This document shows positions 1 to 6,695 of a stretch of DNA of 10,000 bases, in pieces. How positions within the stretch are numbered: position 1 is the first letter of the stretch; each line of letters begins with the position of its first letter. The stretch is from Acropora yongei (taxonomy: Eukaryota; Cnidaria; Anthozoa; Scleractinia; Acroporidae). The stretch covers positions 2,527,574 through 2,537,573 of the forward strand of contig BLFN01000003.1 of the NCBI GenBank assembly GCA_014634225.1, in the 5' to 3' direction. Under the pieces are notes generated by a model, which saw nothing but the letters and a program-made list of their open reading frames with translations, was not told the DNA's origin and searched no databases. The translations under genes and the position numbers were made by a program.

Positions 1-151
1 GCTCAGCAGAGGAGGTCCGCTGAACAAGAGTAACGAGGGCTCTCGGACCGAGATTGAGCCACTTTAATGGTGGTCCTAAGAGAATGCTGCGTTAGTGTAT
101 AGTGAAGGGTAAAACGCAGTTGTTTTAATTCGTGGTGGAATTAATCCCCAG

Positions 152-305
152 GCTGTGATTGAGGAGCGCATTTCCAAGCCGCGCTTGATGTTTGAAAACT
201 ACCCAACATTCCTGGTTGCTGATACCAACTGTTTTGTGAATCACTTGAATGGACTCAAGGCCATTGTTGGCAGTCAGTGTTTCACTCTCATCGTACCACT
301 CATAG
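152..305 (+). CDS. SMG6: SMG6 exon (first in window), start of PIN domain
   Basis: This exon supplies 51 codons plus one base. It encodes the first PIN beta strand, FLVADTN, with the first catalytic Asp at 221-223, and the second strand ending IVPLI. The donor is ATAG|GTAAG at 306. The acceptor chosen is the CCCCAG ending at 151. Its pyrimidine tract is weak and the frame stays open back to a TAA at 110-112, so the exon's 5' edge is less certain than its 3' edge. No methionine is required here because this is an internal exon; the upstream exon is outside the window. Confidence 0.9.
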
Positions 306-3300
306 GTAAGCTTGAGGAGTATCAGCGAAGCGAGCTTGCTACTTATTTTTAACAGAAACCGAGAAAGATGCAGACAATCCGATTTTCAATAAGTGCCTGA
401 AAGTATCCCCTAACGCCTTATAATTTTTGGCGTGAAGTACAACAACCTCGTTGCCAGGGTCTCTCTTCTTCCTGTCTCCAGGAGACCCTGGGAACGAGGT
501 TGGAAGTACAGTTAGTAGAGGTCATAAAGGGTCTTCCTCAACGGATGAAAACTGGAAGTTGACATTTCCTATTCCACCCAAACTTTCAAAATATCTTATC
601 TTTGTTCCCAGTTTTTTCTCCGCTTCCCTTCCTCCAAAAGAGGTACCCTGTTTTCGGGTGGAAAAGCCCTGAGAAGAAGCTTAGCGGATCAGTTTAAGGA
701 TGGGAAAGCTGTGACGTATTTACACTTCTAGTATACACTGTTTGTACTTATTTTTCATAAGCCGTCCAGCTAAACGACCTGCTCAATTCTAATTCTTTCT
801 TGTTCTTTTTCTTTTTCTTTGTCTCAGTGATCAATGAACTTGATGGTTTGAGCAGGGATTTCCATTTTGATAAGTTCAAAGATCCTCAGCACGCCCAGAA
901 TCTCTTGGAAAGTGCCAGGTATGAAGATTATGGCTGAAATATTTTTGTCGCGATACGCATCTTTTAGCGGCCTCTTTTAAATATTGGGAAAAGTGCAGCG
1001 AAAGGTTTCGCGCAGCTCAGTGATCGAGCGTCCGAACTGGTGGTAATCGGTGAGCTTTGGCTGTTGATAGGAGCAGAGGGGATTTTTCCGAACTTCACCG
1101 AATCGTAATGGAGAAAGAGTCATCTTCTCCTTCCATGTTTATTTACGCAAAGGTTACAATTCGACAATTGACGCCTTGCTGTCACCTGAGCATGGCTTTT
1201 TTCTTGGGGAGTGAAGCTGGCATCGTGGCTACGCTGGTTTTCTTATTCATAGTCATTGACCCTGTGCACACATTTCCCACGACGGAGCTGCGTCAGAATT
1301 GGCTTTGTATACAATTACAACTCGTAGGAACCGAGAGAGCTGCTTATAATCAAACCAGTCTTCCTTGCAGAGCAAGGTAAGCTAGGCCAGAAGCATTTCA
1401 AAGGTGGTAATTTGGGGACTGGCCAATCCTGCCGGCTATTTCTGACAAACGGCAAACGCCTAGATTGAAATTCCCCATCCAGTCCCCATTATAATTTGGG
1501 ATGCGTTACTTTTTATTTTCGTAGGAGCGCTATAGACTTTCTTGAATACCAGTTTAGTCAAAGAAACGCACTAGTCAAGGCAGTCACCAGTCAGGGTTCC
1601 GAGATGGACACCATTGCATTCAGGAGCGAGGATCCATCAGGAAGAAAGGTCAGTACGCGGATAGGGGCAAGCACCAATCGCCTGCGCTTAAGTTAGTTGT
1701 TGACAAGGGTCAAATTGCCGTCGAAGGAACACAACAAAGTTGAGGTTTCAAGCGTTAGCTCTTCGTCAGAAGGAAAGATTAAAGCTGTGACGAAGGGCTA
1801 ACGCTCGAAAGGTCATCTTCGCAATATTTTTTGGTCGTATTAGGCCATTTTCGAGTTCACTTTCAAGGCGAGTCGACGTGCGAAGTCTTTGTTATGTATA
1901 TCATCTTTCATTCATATTGAAATTAGAACTAATTGCGATAAGAAAAATTTCGCACTCAGACTCGCCTTGGAAGAGAAACAGACGGGAACTCGGAAATGGC
2001 CAGTTAAACTCACATCAACTCGTTTGATTCCAAGTGTGTGTGTGTCACTTCCTCGCCGATACAACACCACAGTTTCTTTAGTAACAAAGCCGTTCATTTG
2101 TTTATCTACAAAACCTGATGATTATAATTGCCAGTTAAATTAAAATCGAACGAGACAATTAAAATGAGTGAAGGTTATTGGCTATGTGCTATATTTTACT
2201 TTGGTTTCTTTTGATTTATATTTATTTTTTTCCCGGGCTCCATTCATGAACTCGACCTCGTCTGTGGCTCAGGTCTGTTGATTCTCTTCTCTGCTTCAAA
2301 AAGTCCCCCCTCCCCCCCCATCTCCGTAAACCAAAATTTGATTTTTTGCGTTCCTGAGTTGAATTTCTATTATCCCCATTTTGCAGAGGTTTTGTGCTCG
2401 TGTCGCCTGCTTAAGATCTTAGTTACCTTCTTTAATACTATTCAGAAAGGGCGTTTTTTTTCTAAAGAAACTGTGGATTTGCGTCGGTAGGCGAGAAGTG
2501 AACAAAATTTGGTACTAACAGATTCGATATTGCCAATTGCCAACCGCAACAGATATTTAAGATATTTATGTCTCGAGGCTCAGTTCCTTTTCAAATCGAA
2601 GGACCAAAAGCTAGCGCTGGAATCGTCAGCTTTTAAATCTGTTACATGCAGTGGCCGACTTATATTATATTATGCAGTCTTTTGCTTACTCACACGTCGT
2701 TAGCTATTGTTACACTTATGAATTATTTATGCAGTAATTTACGTTAGCTTTAGTACACTGGCTCCCTTTCTCTGCAAGGCTTTACGGCTAGCCAAGTAGC
2801 TACAGTCTCGGTCACAAATGTTGTAACACACAAGCACCCCCTTCAGTGTTGGCGTCATGTTGATGTTTATGGATTGGAGTGCAAAAAGCAACGGTAAACG
2901 CAACACTGAAGGGAGGGCGGAGGAGAGTAACGTTAGTTAATAGCTTGCATGTGATTTCGATGCTGTTCTAGCAAGATGTAACAACTGTTTATGACCGACG
3001 TGGTAGTATTCTTTCGTAGTACCATTTTTTTCTGGCTTTGTTGTACAAGAGACAAGTTGTGAACTCAAATTAAGTCGTTGGACTCGAACTCTAGACTTAA
3101 CGTTAGATGCTCCAGCAGGGAGACGGGATGTTCTATTCTAAACGCCCATTCTAAGCGCGATTTTAGTGTACCTGTGATGGTATTGATAATCTGTTTAAGA
3201 AGGAGCCAGTTGACCACTGATTGGCGCTGAAAGACCAATCGACGCGCCAAGGCAAACAATGGAATACCTTTTTACACGTTGTTGATGTTACTCTTGTTAA

Positions 3301-4045
3301 TGCAGGGCAAAGGTAACAACGATGACGTCATCCTATCCTCCTGCTTGCATTACTGTGAAGAGAACTTTGTCAACAGGCTGGCTACAGGTAAAGTAGAAGC
3401 TTCATTGAGGGCTCTGTATTTTTGGTAATCTTTATTGTCTAAAGGGGCTCTAGTGCGCCATTTTGCCTCCATTTAGAATGCTGAAATATGTCTTCACATC
3501 AGTGGAAATTCAAAAATAGGGATGGAGTTTGTTTACTGAAGACTAAAATTAATAAGTGCAGTGAGACTGTTTCTGCTCTCAGTTGTTGTGGATGGTAAGG
3601 ATGGAGATGGATTGCATGTTGAAAATTTTAGCCTCAATTTTTCGAAGTTCTCCTACCCAGCTGAATTCTTAAAAGCGGTTTAAGAATTCTTTCACCATTG
3701 TTCTAGCCGGCACATACGCTCTTCACTTGTGTGACACGCAGTCAAAAGGAAGGGACTTAGCCTCTAGTCACCAGGCCCCTAACTGCCCTAGAACAGAAGA
3801 GCCTTCGTGTAGGCTACTAGTGCTCTCAACCAATCAAACTCTTGGATTGCGATGGGTTTCGCTGGTGACGTAGTATAAATTTATTTTGTTTTGTTTTGCT
3901 TTTTCTTTGTCCAGCTGACCAACCAATCACCATTCAAAGGAATGTTGTGCTTATGACCGATGATAGAAACTTGCGCGTCAAGGCCTACACCAGGAATGTT
4001 CCAGTTCTCACTGTTCCACAGTTTATGAAAATGGCCAGGCTTTGA
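152..4045 (+). CDS. SMG6: SMG6 (EST1A-like) NMD endonuclease, C-terminal PIN domain, last five exons (partial gene)
   Basis: SMG6 cleaves mRNAs near premature stop codons in nonsense-mediated decay, using a C-terminal PIN-fold nuclease in the cytoplasm. Five exons join in frame (152-305, 828-918, 1525-1648, 3306-3387, 3915-4045; intron phases 1, 2, 0, 1) to give 193 codons and a TGA stop. The product shows the PIN landmarks in order: FLVADTN near residue 20, VPLIVINELDGL near 48, TIAFRSED near 113, GNNDD near 127, and MTDDRNLRVKA near 162. The Asp in ADTN, the Asp pair in NNDD and the Asp pair in TDDR correspond to the known catalytic acidic triad of human SMG6. This argues against SMG5, whose related PIN domain lacks the full triad. 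Human SMG6 is about 1,420 residues, so roughly the first 85 percent lies upstream of the window. The protein ends in QFMKMARL, a few residues different from the human tail. Identification comes from remembered family motifs, not a search. Confidence 0.95.
306..827 (+). other. SMG6: SMG6 intron (522 nt) containing a palindromic element
   Basis: The intron runs from GTAAGC to TTTGTCTCAG and has a strong pyrimidine tract at its 3' end. Apart from the inverted-repeat element at 434-510 it shows no repeat or coding signal. The plus-strand open stretch at 451-672 begins inside that element and has no protein-like character. Confidence 0.85.
434..510. mobile_element. Short palindromic element with 8-bp flanking direct repeat (MITE-like)
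   Basis: Two 21-bp arms, 443-463 (starting CAACCTCGTTGCCAGGG) and 482-502, are reverse complements with one mismatch, separated by 18 nt. The 8-mer GAAGTACA lies just outside both arms, at 434-441 and 503-510. This is what an 8-bp target-site duplication of the kind made by hAT-type transposition would look like. The arm motif CCTCGTT-CCAGGGTCTC is, from memory, frequent in coral genomes. Very short miniature inverted-repeat element is the preferred reading; a transposon-end remnant is the alternative. Confidence 0.6.
828..918 (+). CDS. SMG6: SMG6 exon, INELDGL helix segment of PIN domain
   Basis: The exon completes the split Val codon and then reads INELDGLSRDFHF through to LLESA, ending with the first two bases of an Arg codon. 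INELDGL is a hallmark of SMG6-type PIN domains, where human has VINELDGLAKG. The acceptor follows a long pyrimidine run (about 797-827, ending TTTGTCTCAG). The donor is CCAG|GTATGA. Length is 91 nt, phase 1 in and phase 2 out. Confidence 0.93.
919..1524 (+). other. SMG6: SMG6 intron (606 nt)
   Basis: A GT-AG intron between the INELDGL and AFRSED exons. It holds a 107-codon open stretch (1057-1380) with no recognisable protein family and no ATG at its start, taken as chance. A possible 6-nt microexon lies at 1371-1376 (see findings). A 10-bp perfect inverted repeat TGGGGACTGG pairs 1413-1422 with 1479-1488, just upstream of the acceptor. Confidence 0.85.
1413..1488. repeat. SMG6: Intronic inverted repeat, 10-bp arms
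   Basis: TGGGGACTGG at 1413-1422 is the exact reverse complement of CCAGTCCCCA at 1479-1488, with 56 nt between the arms. It lies 37 nt upstream of an SMG6 splice acceptor, where a hairpin could bring upstream intron sequence close to the acceptor. Mobile-element origin cannot be shown. Confidence 0.45.
1525..1648 (+). CDS. SMG6: SMG6 exon, central PIN domain (AFRSED)
   Basis: After completing an Arg codon, the exon encodes SAIDFLEYQF, then VTSQGSEMDTIAFRSED, closely paralleling human SMG6 (IEFLEQRF, LTSRGNELESIAFRSED). The acceptor is TTTTATTTTCGTAG and the donor AAAG|GTCAGT, a slightly unusual +3 C. The segment after AFRSED (PSGRK, then GKGNNDD from the next exon) is about two residues longer than the human linker, so the exact donor could be off by a codon. 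Confidence 0.92.
1743..1813. mobile_element. Palindromic MITE-like element (GCGTTAGC-TTCGTCA family)
   Basis: The arm at 1746-1768 (contains AGCGTTAGCTCTTCGTCA) and the arm at 1788-1810 are reverse complements with two mismatches in 23, separated by 19 nt. The near-symmetrical short stem, made of a GCGTTAGC core and a TTCGTCA inner end, matches my recollection of a very abundant cnidarian interspersed palindrome. No target-site duplication is obvious, so the element boundaries are approximate. Confidence 0.6.
1843..2001. mobile_element. MITE-like element, ~159 bp, terminal inverted repeats GGCCATTTTCGAGTTC
   Basis: The outer ends pair as 1843-1858 (GGCCATTTTCGAGTTC) with 1986-2001, one mismatch in 16. 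Inner arms pair as 1864-1884 (CAAGGCGAGT...GTGCGAA) with 1949-1969, three mismatches in 21, and weaker pairing continues about 10 nt further in. The right half has about 10 extra bases between outer and inner arms. The AT-rich centre (about 1885-1948) has no coding potential. The layout is that of a foldback or miniature inverted-repeat transposon, and the terminal motifs resemble a family I remember as abundant in corals. A clear target-site duplication was not seen. Confidence 0.65.
2839..2913. repeat. Perfect 12-bp inverted repeat, 51-nt spacer
   Basis: CCCTTCAGTGTT at 2839-2850 is the exact reverse complement of AACACTGAAGGG at 2902-2913. Pairing continues loosely outside (CCC tract against GGGAGGG). 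It could be another small foldback element in the SMG6 intron; no flanking duplication was recognised. Confidence 0.45.
3306..3387 (+). CDS. SMG6: SMG6 exon, GNNDD catalytic segment of PIN domain
   Basis: This 82-nt exon starts in phase 0 and encodes GKGNNDDVILSSCLHYCEEN, ending after the first base of an Ala codon. The NNDD aspartates at 3321-3326 include the second catalytic acidic position of the family. The acceptor is TTAATGCAG, with a weak pyrimidine tract. The donor is ACAG|GTAAAG. The exon also contains the octamer TGACGTCA (3323-3330), here dictated by the conserved Asp-Val-Ile codons. Confidence 0.93.
3388..3914 (+). other. SMG6: SMG6 intron (527 nt)
   Basis: GTAAAG to TTTGTCCAG, with a T-rich 3' end that includes a short TTTTG repeat (about 3884-3898) serving as the pyrimidine tract. 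A perfect 10-bp hairpin (GAATTCTTAA at 3663-3672 pairing with 3680-3689, 7-nt loop) is the only structured element seen. No coding signal. Confidence 0.85.
3663..3689. repeat. Short perfect hairpin in SMG6 intron
   Basis: GAATTCTTAA (3663-3672) and TTAAGAATTC (3680-3689) form a perfect 10-bp stem with a 7-nt loop. The stem is AT-rich and has no T-run, so it is not a terminator. Function unknown and possibly fortuitous. Confidence 0.4.
3915..4045 (+). CDS. SMG6: SMG6 terminal coding exon, TDDRNLR motif and stop
   Basis: The last coding exon completes an Ala codon, then encodes DQPITIQRNVVLMTDDRNLR, VKAYTRNVPV and the C-terminus QFMKMARL before TGA at 4043-4045. TDDRNLRVKA-TRNVPV is nearly identical to the human SMG6 motif and carries the third catalytic Asp (3959-3964). 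The acceptor has an excellent pyrimidine tract (about 3880-3914, ending TTTGTCCAG). There is no disruption. Confidence 0.95.
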
Positions 4046-4460
4046 TCCACCCAGTGCCTACTGGCTGAGTGACAGGCGTGCTTACTATTCCAAGGCTTTC
4101 CTGTCAAATTGCGGAGCGAACAATCGCTTGGGAACTGGGAACGAGTCAAAGCGGCGCTTTGCAGTTTGGCAAGGACGAAAATATATTATTGTGCGACGGA
4201 AACAGATGACCGTTGGTGGTACGGGAAGATACGCGAAGCGAACGGAGAAAGAGAGAGATTTGGTCCTCTCAGGCAATTTGTCAGTTTACTTCTGTTGTTA
4301 TGGTTGAGATTGATGTAGAATATCTTATGGTGAATGTAAACCAGAAAAGATCTCGCCAGGCTTTCGGTGTCGTACCTGTTCATTCTTTTTTCCAAATGAT
4401 TCACTGGTTTTACTTGGGGACTACAAGGTAGCAAAGACTTGTGACCTCTTTCAAGGCATT

Positions 4461-4479
4461 TATCACCTTTAAGGTGATA
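4461..4479. repeat. Palindrome in SMG6 3' UTR
   Basis: TATCACCTT (4461-4469) and AAGGTGATA (4471-4479) pair perfectly around a single T. As DNA this is a near-continuous palindrome. As RNA it would need to open a few base pairs to form a loop. It might be a protein-binding site, but nothing in the sequence shows one. Confidence 0.4.
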
Positions 4480-4689
4480 CAACCGCACTGGAAACTGCAA
4501 GCTCTTTTTATTTCGAATTTTGCCGTGGTATCTTAACGTGCCATGGAAATTTTACGGAGAGAGGTTTGTGAGACATTTATCGTGTATATCCGACTATGAT
4601 TGTTCCTGAGACCTCTCTACTGCAAGGAAGTAAATTCATTTGATAAGTAATGGGAGGCCTTAGCGTAATTTAACTGATGTCTGTATCGC

Positions 4690-4695
4690 TTTATT
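4690..4695 (-). promoter_or_regulatory. AATAAA on the minus strand, overlapping the SMG6 3' end
   Basis: The plus strand reads TTTATT, giving AATAAA on the minus strand. It lies 23 nt from the plus-strand AATAAA and 43 nt downstream of a minus-strand stop codon at 4739-4741. It would suit a convergent gene, but such a gene is only weakly supported and the hexamer is common in AT-rich DNA. Confidence 0.3.
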
Positions 4696-4717
4696 AAGTT
4701 TAGCAGCAATTTTTGCC

Positions 4718-4723
4718 AATAAA
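4718..4723 (+). promoter_or_regulatory. SMG6: Poly(A) signal AATAAA, probable end of SMG6 transcript
   Basis: A canonical AATAAA about 670 nt after the SMG6 stop, followed within 10-30 nt by T/GT-rich sequence (CTTTTGCTGTTATTATC, then TTTGTTATCGTCGTC), as expected for a cleavage and polyadenylation site. Confidence 0.65.
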
Positions 4724-4730
4724 CTTTTGC

Positions 4731-4770
4731 TGTTATTATCACCATTTGTTATCGTCGTCATCACTGTCAT
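4731..4770. repeat. Degenerate trinucleotide (ATC/GTC) microsatellite
   Basis: TTATTATCACCATTTGTTATCGTCGTCATCACTGTCATT is an imperfect run of NTC/ATC-type triplets. Read on the minus strand it gives Asp/Asn-rich codons, including DDDD, which explains the acidic tail of the open frame there without needing a gene. Confidence 0.55.
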
Positions 4771-5263
4771 TTTCAGTGCACGCCAACCTCGTCCTCACGA
4801 ATTTCCTTAGCACTTGAGTGAGCCAAGCGAAGCTAAGAGTTATTGGAACGGCGATTGAGAATATCCCCTCTAGCCCCGTTTTCGAGATGAGGGATAGGGT
4901 TTGCCTACGTTTAAGAATTATACATTTATTTAGATCCAAAGACTCACGGTGCACTGCTTTGTTACGCTAGTATCAGAAACAGAAGAATTTAATTTGCTTG
5001 AAAGTAAAGTTTAATTCCCGAAGGATTAGTTATGTACACCAATATGGCCGCCGTTAACATTCCAACATGGCCGCAGTGACGTCATTTAAAAATGCTTAAA
5101 ACGGAATATTTAGGAACGGGATCGATACGGGCCGAAATGAAAAAATAACCGTGGCAGACCAGGATAAACTCTTGCTCAGTGACTGGAAGTTATAAAACTC
5201 ATAGCAACACGAGGTAACAATAATTCAGGTGAGAGTAAAAGGTTTTATTTGTTTCAGTACAAG
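4771..5263. other. Intergenic stretch, no assigned gene
   Basis: Two near copies of CCAAYATGGCCGC occur at 5039-5051 and 5062-5074, followed by GTGACGTCAT at 5076-5085. On the minus strand, 4739-4966 is open from an acceptor-like TAG to a stop and includes one hydrophobic segment (findings). Nothing else could be recognised. Confidence 0.5.
5244..5249 (-). promoter_or_regulatory. AATAAA on the minus strand after the small ORF
   Basis: TTTATT on the plus strand. It lies 14 nt downstream of the stop of the minus-strand ORF at 5264-5341. Noted only because of that placement; AT-rich DNA produces such hexamers often. Confidence 0.2.
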
Positions 5264-5341
5264 TTATAAGGCGATGCAATTCAATCCCAGGATGAAAAAT
5301 AAACGAATAACACCTCCGACTCCGTCGGCAGTAGACGCCAT
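5264..5341 (-). CDS. Possible 25-residue ORF or first coding exon, unidentified
   Basis: On the minus strand, an ATG in a very favourable context (AACATGGCG, A at -3 and G at +4) opens a 25-codon frame reading MASTADGVGGVIRLFFILGL, five further residues and TAA. The second half is hydrophobic enough for a membrane segment or signal anchor. An AATAAA on the same strand lies at 5244-5249, 14 nt beyond the stop. The start overlaps a motif resembling a YY1 site, which often sits at true starts. It could be a micropeptide, the head of a gene whose splice donor I cannot place, a decayed copy, or chance. I do not recognise the sequence. Confidence 0.2.
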   Translation of the reverse strand: MASTADGVGGVIRLFFILGLNCIAL

Positions 5342-6418
5342 GTTCTTACATTCCAGCTGCTATCGATTGTAAGCTACTAATTGCGCAATTTGCAATCACT
5401 TCGGTAAACGATGAATGCCTGTCCTGGAACGAGGCTAAAGCTAAACATCGTGGACGAAGTCAACTTCTTTCAAACAATTGTCAGGTCTTGAACGCCTCGC
5501 ATTGTTTACCAACAGGAAATTTGTGCAAATACGACGGCAGCGGCGAAGAAAATGTCACTTCATAATACAGCTTGAGTATTCCCACTACTTCTCTATCATT
5601 GCATCTCTTTCAATCATCTCCAAACTTGCGACAAACTATTGTGCAATAGGAGTGAAAGCGTTCCACTACGAGACTCGTCCGAACGTTTTAAAATATAAAC
5701 AGCATAGGATTTTTTTTTGGTTGCGTGTCCACGAGAAGTCAACAACTCTCCATTTTTTCACGTTTCTGTTTTGCTGGTTGCGTGAAAACAAATGTGTTAA
5801 AATGCGCACCGCACGTGCAGCACGATTATTTGATTATTAGAGTCTAACCAAGCGAAGAAAAAATAGTTTCCTTTCTCAGTTATATAACAAACCTGATGGA
5901 TAATGCGGTGGAAAATTTTGACGAACTAACGAACCCTCGAGCGAAAGTGCGCGATCTACTGACTAAATCATGTACACATTGTGGGCCTATCTTTATCTAC
6001 GTCTAAATTTGGAAGTTGCGCATGCGAATTACGCAAGCAAACATTGCTGTGGGGAGCAGAAACGGGTGGAATTAACTGGATTTCTTTCTCGGGAAGAAAT
6101 GTCCATTTGTAAGCAAACGTTTGATCCTTTGTGGAGACAACCAGTTGCATTTTCGTTTTAACCTTACGAAGTTGCTGAGTTCTAGATGAGTCCACACTTT
6201 GAATAGTATTTCTTTCAACTAATTATCTTTGTCAAAACGCCCAATTGACCTGGAAATTATGACTTTATGTGATCGCTGTTGATGCAAATGACATTTCGTC
6301 TGTGACGTCATTACATCAAAAGTGGCGTCAACAAGAGCTGGAAATGTAAAAATGAAGATTTAAAAATTTGAAAATGTGACGTGACGCTTTTTTTCTTTAA
6401 TTTTCCGTACATTTCTAG
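5342..6418. other. Intergenic stretch without assignable genes
   Basis: Contains a perfect 12-bp palindrome AATTGCGCAATT (5379-5390) and a second GTGACGTCAT (6302-6311). The plus-strand open frame at 5478-5840 (120 codons, TTG start) and that at 5970-6161 (63 codons, ATG start) show no conserved motif or convincing splice signals. No RNA gene or transposon protein seen. Confidence 0.45.
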
Positions 6419-6633
6419 AATTTCTGGCAATCAAATGGTGTTCGTTTCCACTAACGCCAAGACAATAACACGATCGTTTGTGGTCAAGTGTTCCTGGAGC
6501 CCAAGGTAAGGAAATTACTCTTGAGTAGGAAATGCTTTTTTGCAGTTTGAAAGGAGGGACTGCTTCTAATGAGAAGCCGAAAAAAAGTGTCTTGGACTAT
6601 ATGAAATGTCAGCTCCTTTACCTTTGTTACTGA
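6419..6633 (+). CDS. Possible end of an unidentified gene: two exon-like segments
   Basis: Segment one (6419-6505, 87 nt) follows a T-rich tract ending TTTCTAG and ends CCAAG|GTAAGG. In one frame it reads ISGNQMVFVSTNAKTITRS and on to CSWSP. Segment two (6546-6633) follows TTTTTTGCAG; in the continuing frame it reads SLKGGTASNEKPKK and on to a TGA at 6631-6633. AATAAA follows at 6690-6695. The intervening 40 nt would be an unusually short intron for an animal, which is the main argument against. The ATG at 6435-6437 could be a start, or the first segment could be an internal exon with symmetric phase. No family recognised. Confidence 0.2.
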
Positions 6634-6689
6634 AAAAGTAAATTAAATTTGTTGTTTTTCTTACAAAATGTCACCTCTTTACAATTTTT

Positions 6690-6695
6690 AATAAA
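6690..6695 (+). promoter_or_regulatory. AATAAA downstream of the candidate exon pair
   Basis: AATAAA lies 57 nt after the TGA of the candidate segment ending at 6633, in a T/A-rich context. It gives mild support to a transcript end here, but chance occurrence is likely in such AT-rich sequence. Confidence 0.25.

Larger units (their letters stand above)
1649..3305 (+). other. SMG6: SMG6 intron (1657 nt), the longest in the window, with two palindromic elements
   Basis: GTCAGT to TTAATGCAG. Its 5' third carries two adjacent inverted-repeat elements (1743-1813 and 1843-2001). A C-rich tract lies at 2305-2319 (six C, one T, eight C) and a 12-bp inverted repeat at 2839-2913. The rest (about 2000-2830 and 2915-3305) is AT-rich, with no coding signal on either strand. 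Confidence 0.85.
4046..4740 (+). other. SMG6: SMG6 3' untranslated region
   Basis: The region runs from the TGA stop to just past the first canonical AATAAA downstream (4718-4723). No other AATAAA was seen in between on this strand. It contains a palindrome at 4461-4479. Open stretches on both strands here (for example minus 4186-4500) show no family resemblance and are treated as chance. The cleavage site is not known, so the 3' end is approximate. Confidence 0.65.

Noticed and set aside
1057..1380. 107-codon plus-strand open frame
   Set aside because: It lies wholly in an SMG6 intron, starts at TTG, and shows no family motif; probably a chance open frame.
1889..2143. 84-codon frame and the minus-strand frame opposite it
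   Set aside because: Both overlap the 1843-2001 inverted-repeat element and have no protein-like features.
4186..4500. 104-codon minus-strand frame, with plus-strand frames at 4109-4318 and 4213-4431
   Set aside because: These are in the SMG6 3' UTR, have no recognised domain, and overlap one another on both strands.
5478..5840. 120-codon plus-strand frame
   Set aside because: TTG start, no conserved motif, low-complexity Phe-rich stretches and no supporting splice or poly(A) signals.
5970..6161. 63-codon plus-strand frame with ATG start
   Set aside because: No recognisable family, no convincing signal peptide, and an equally long frame on the opposite strand.
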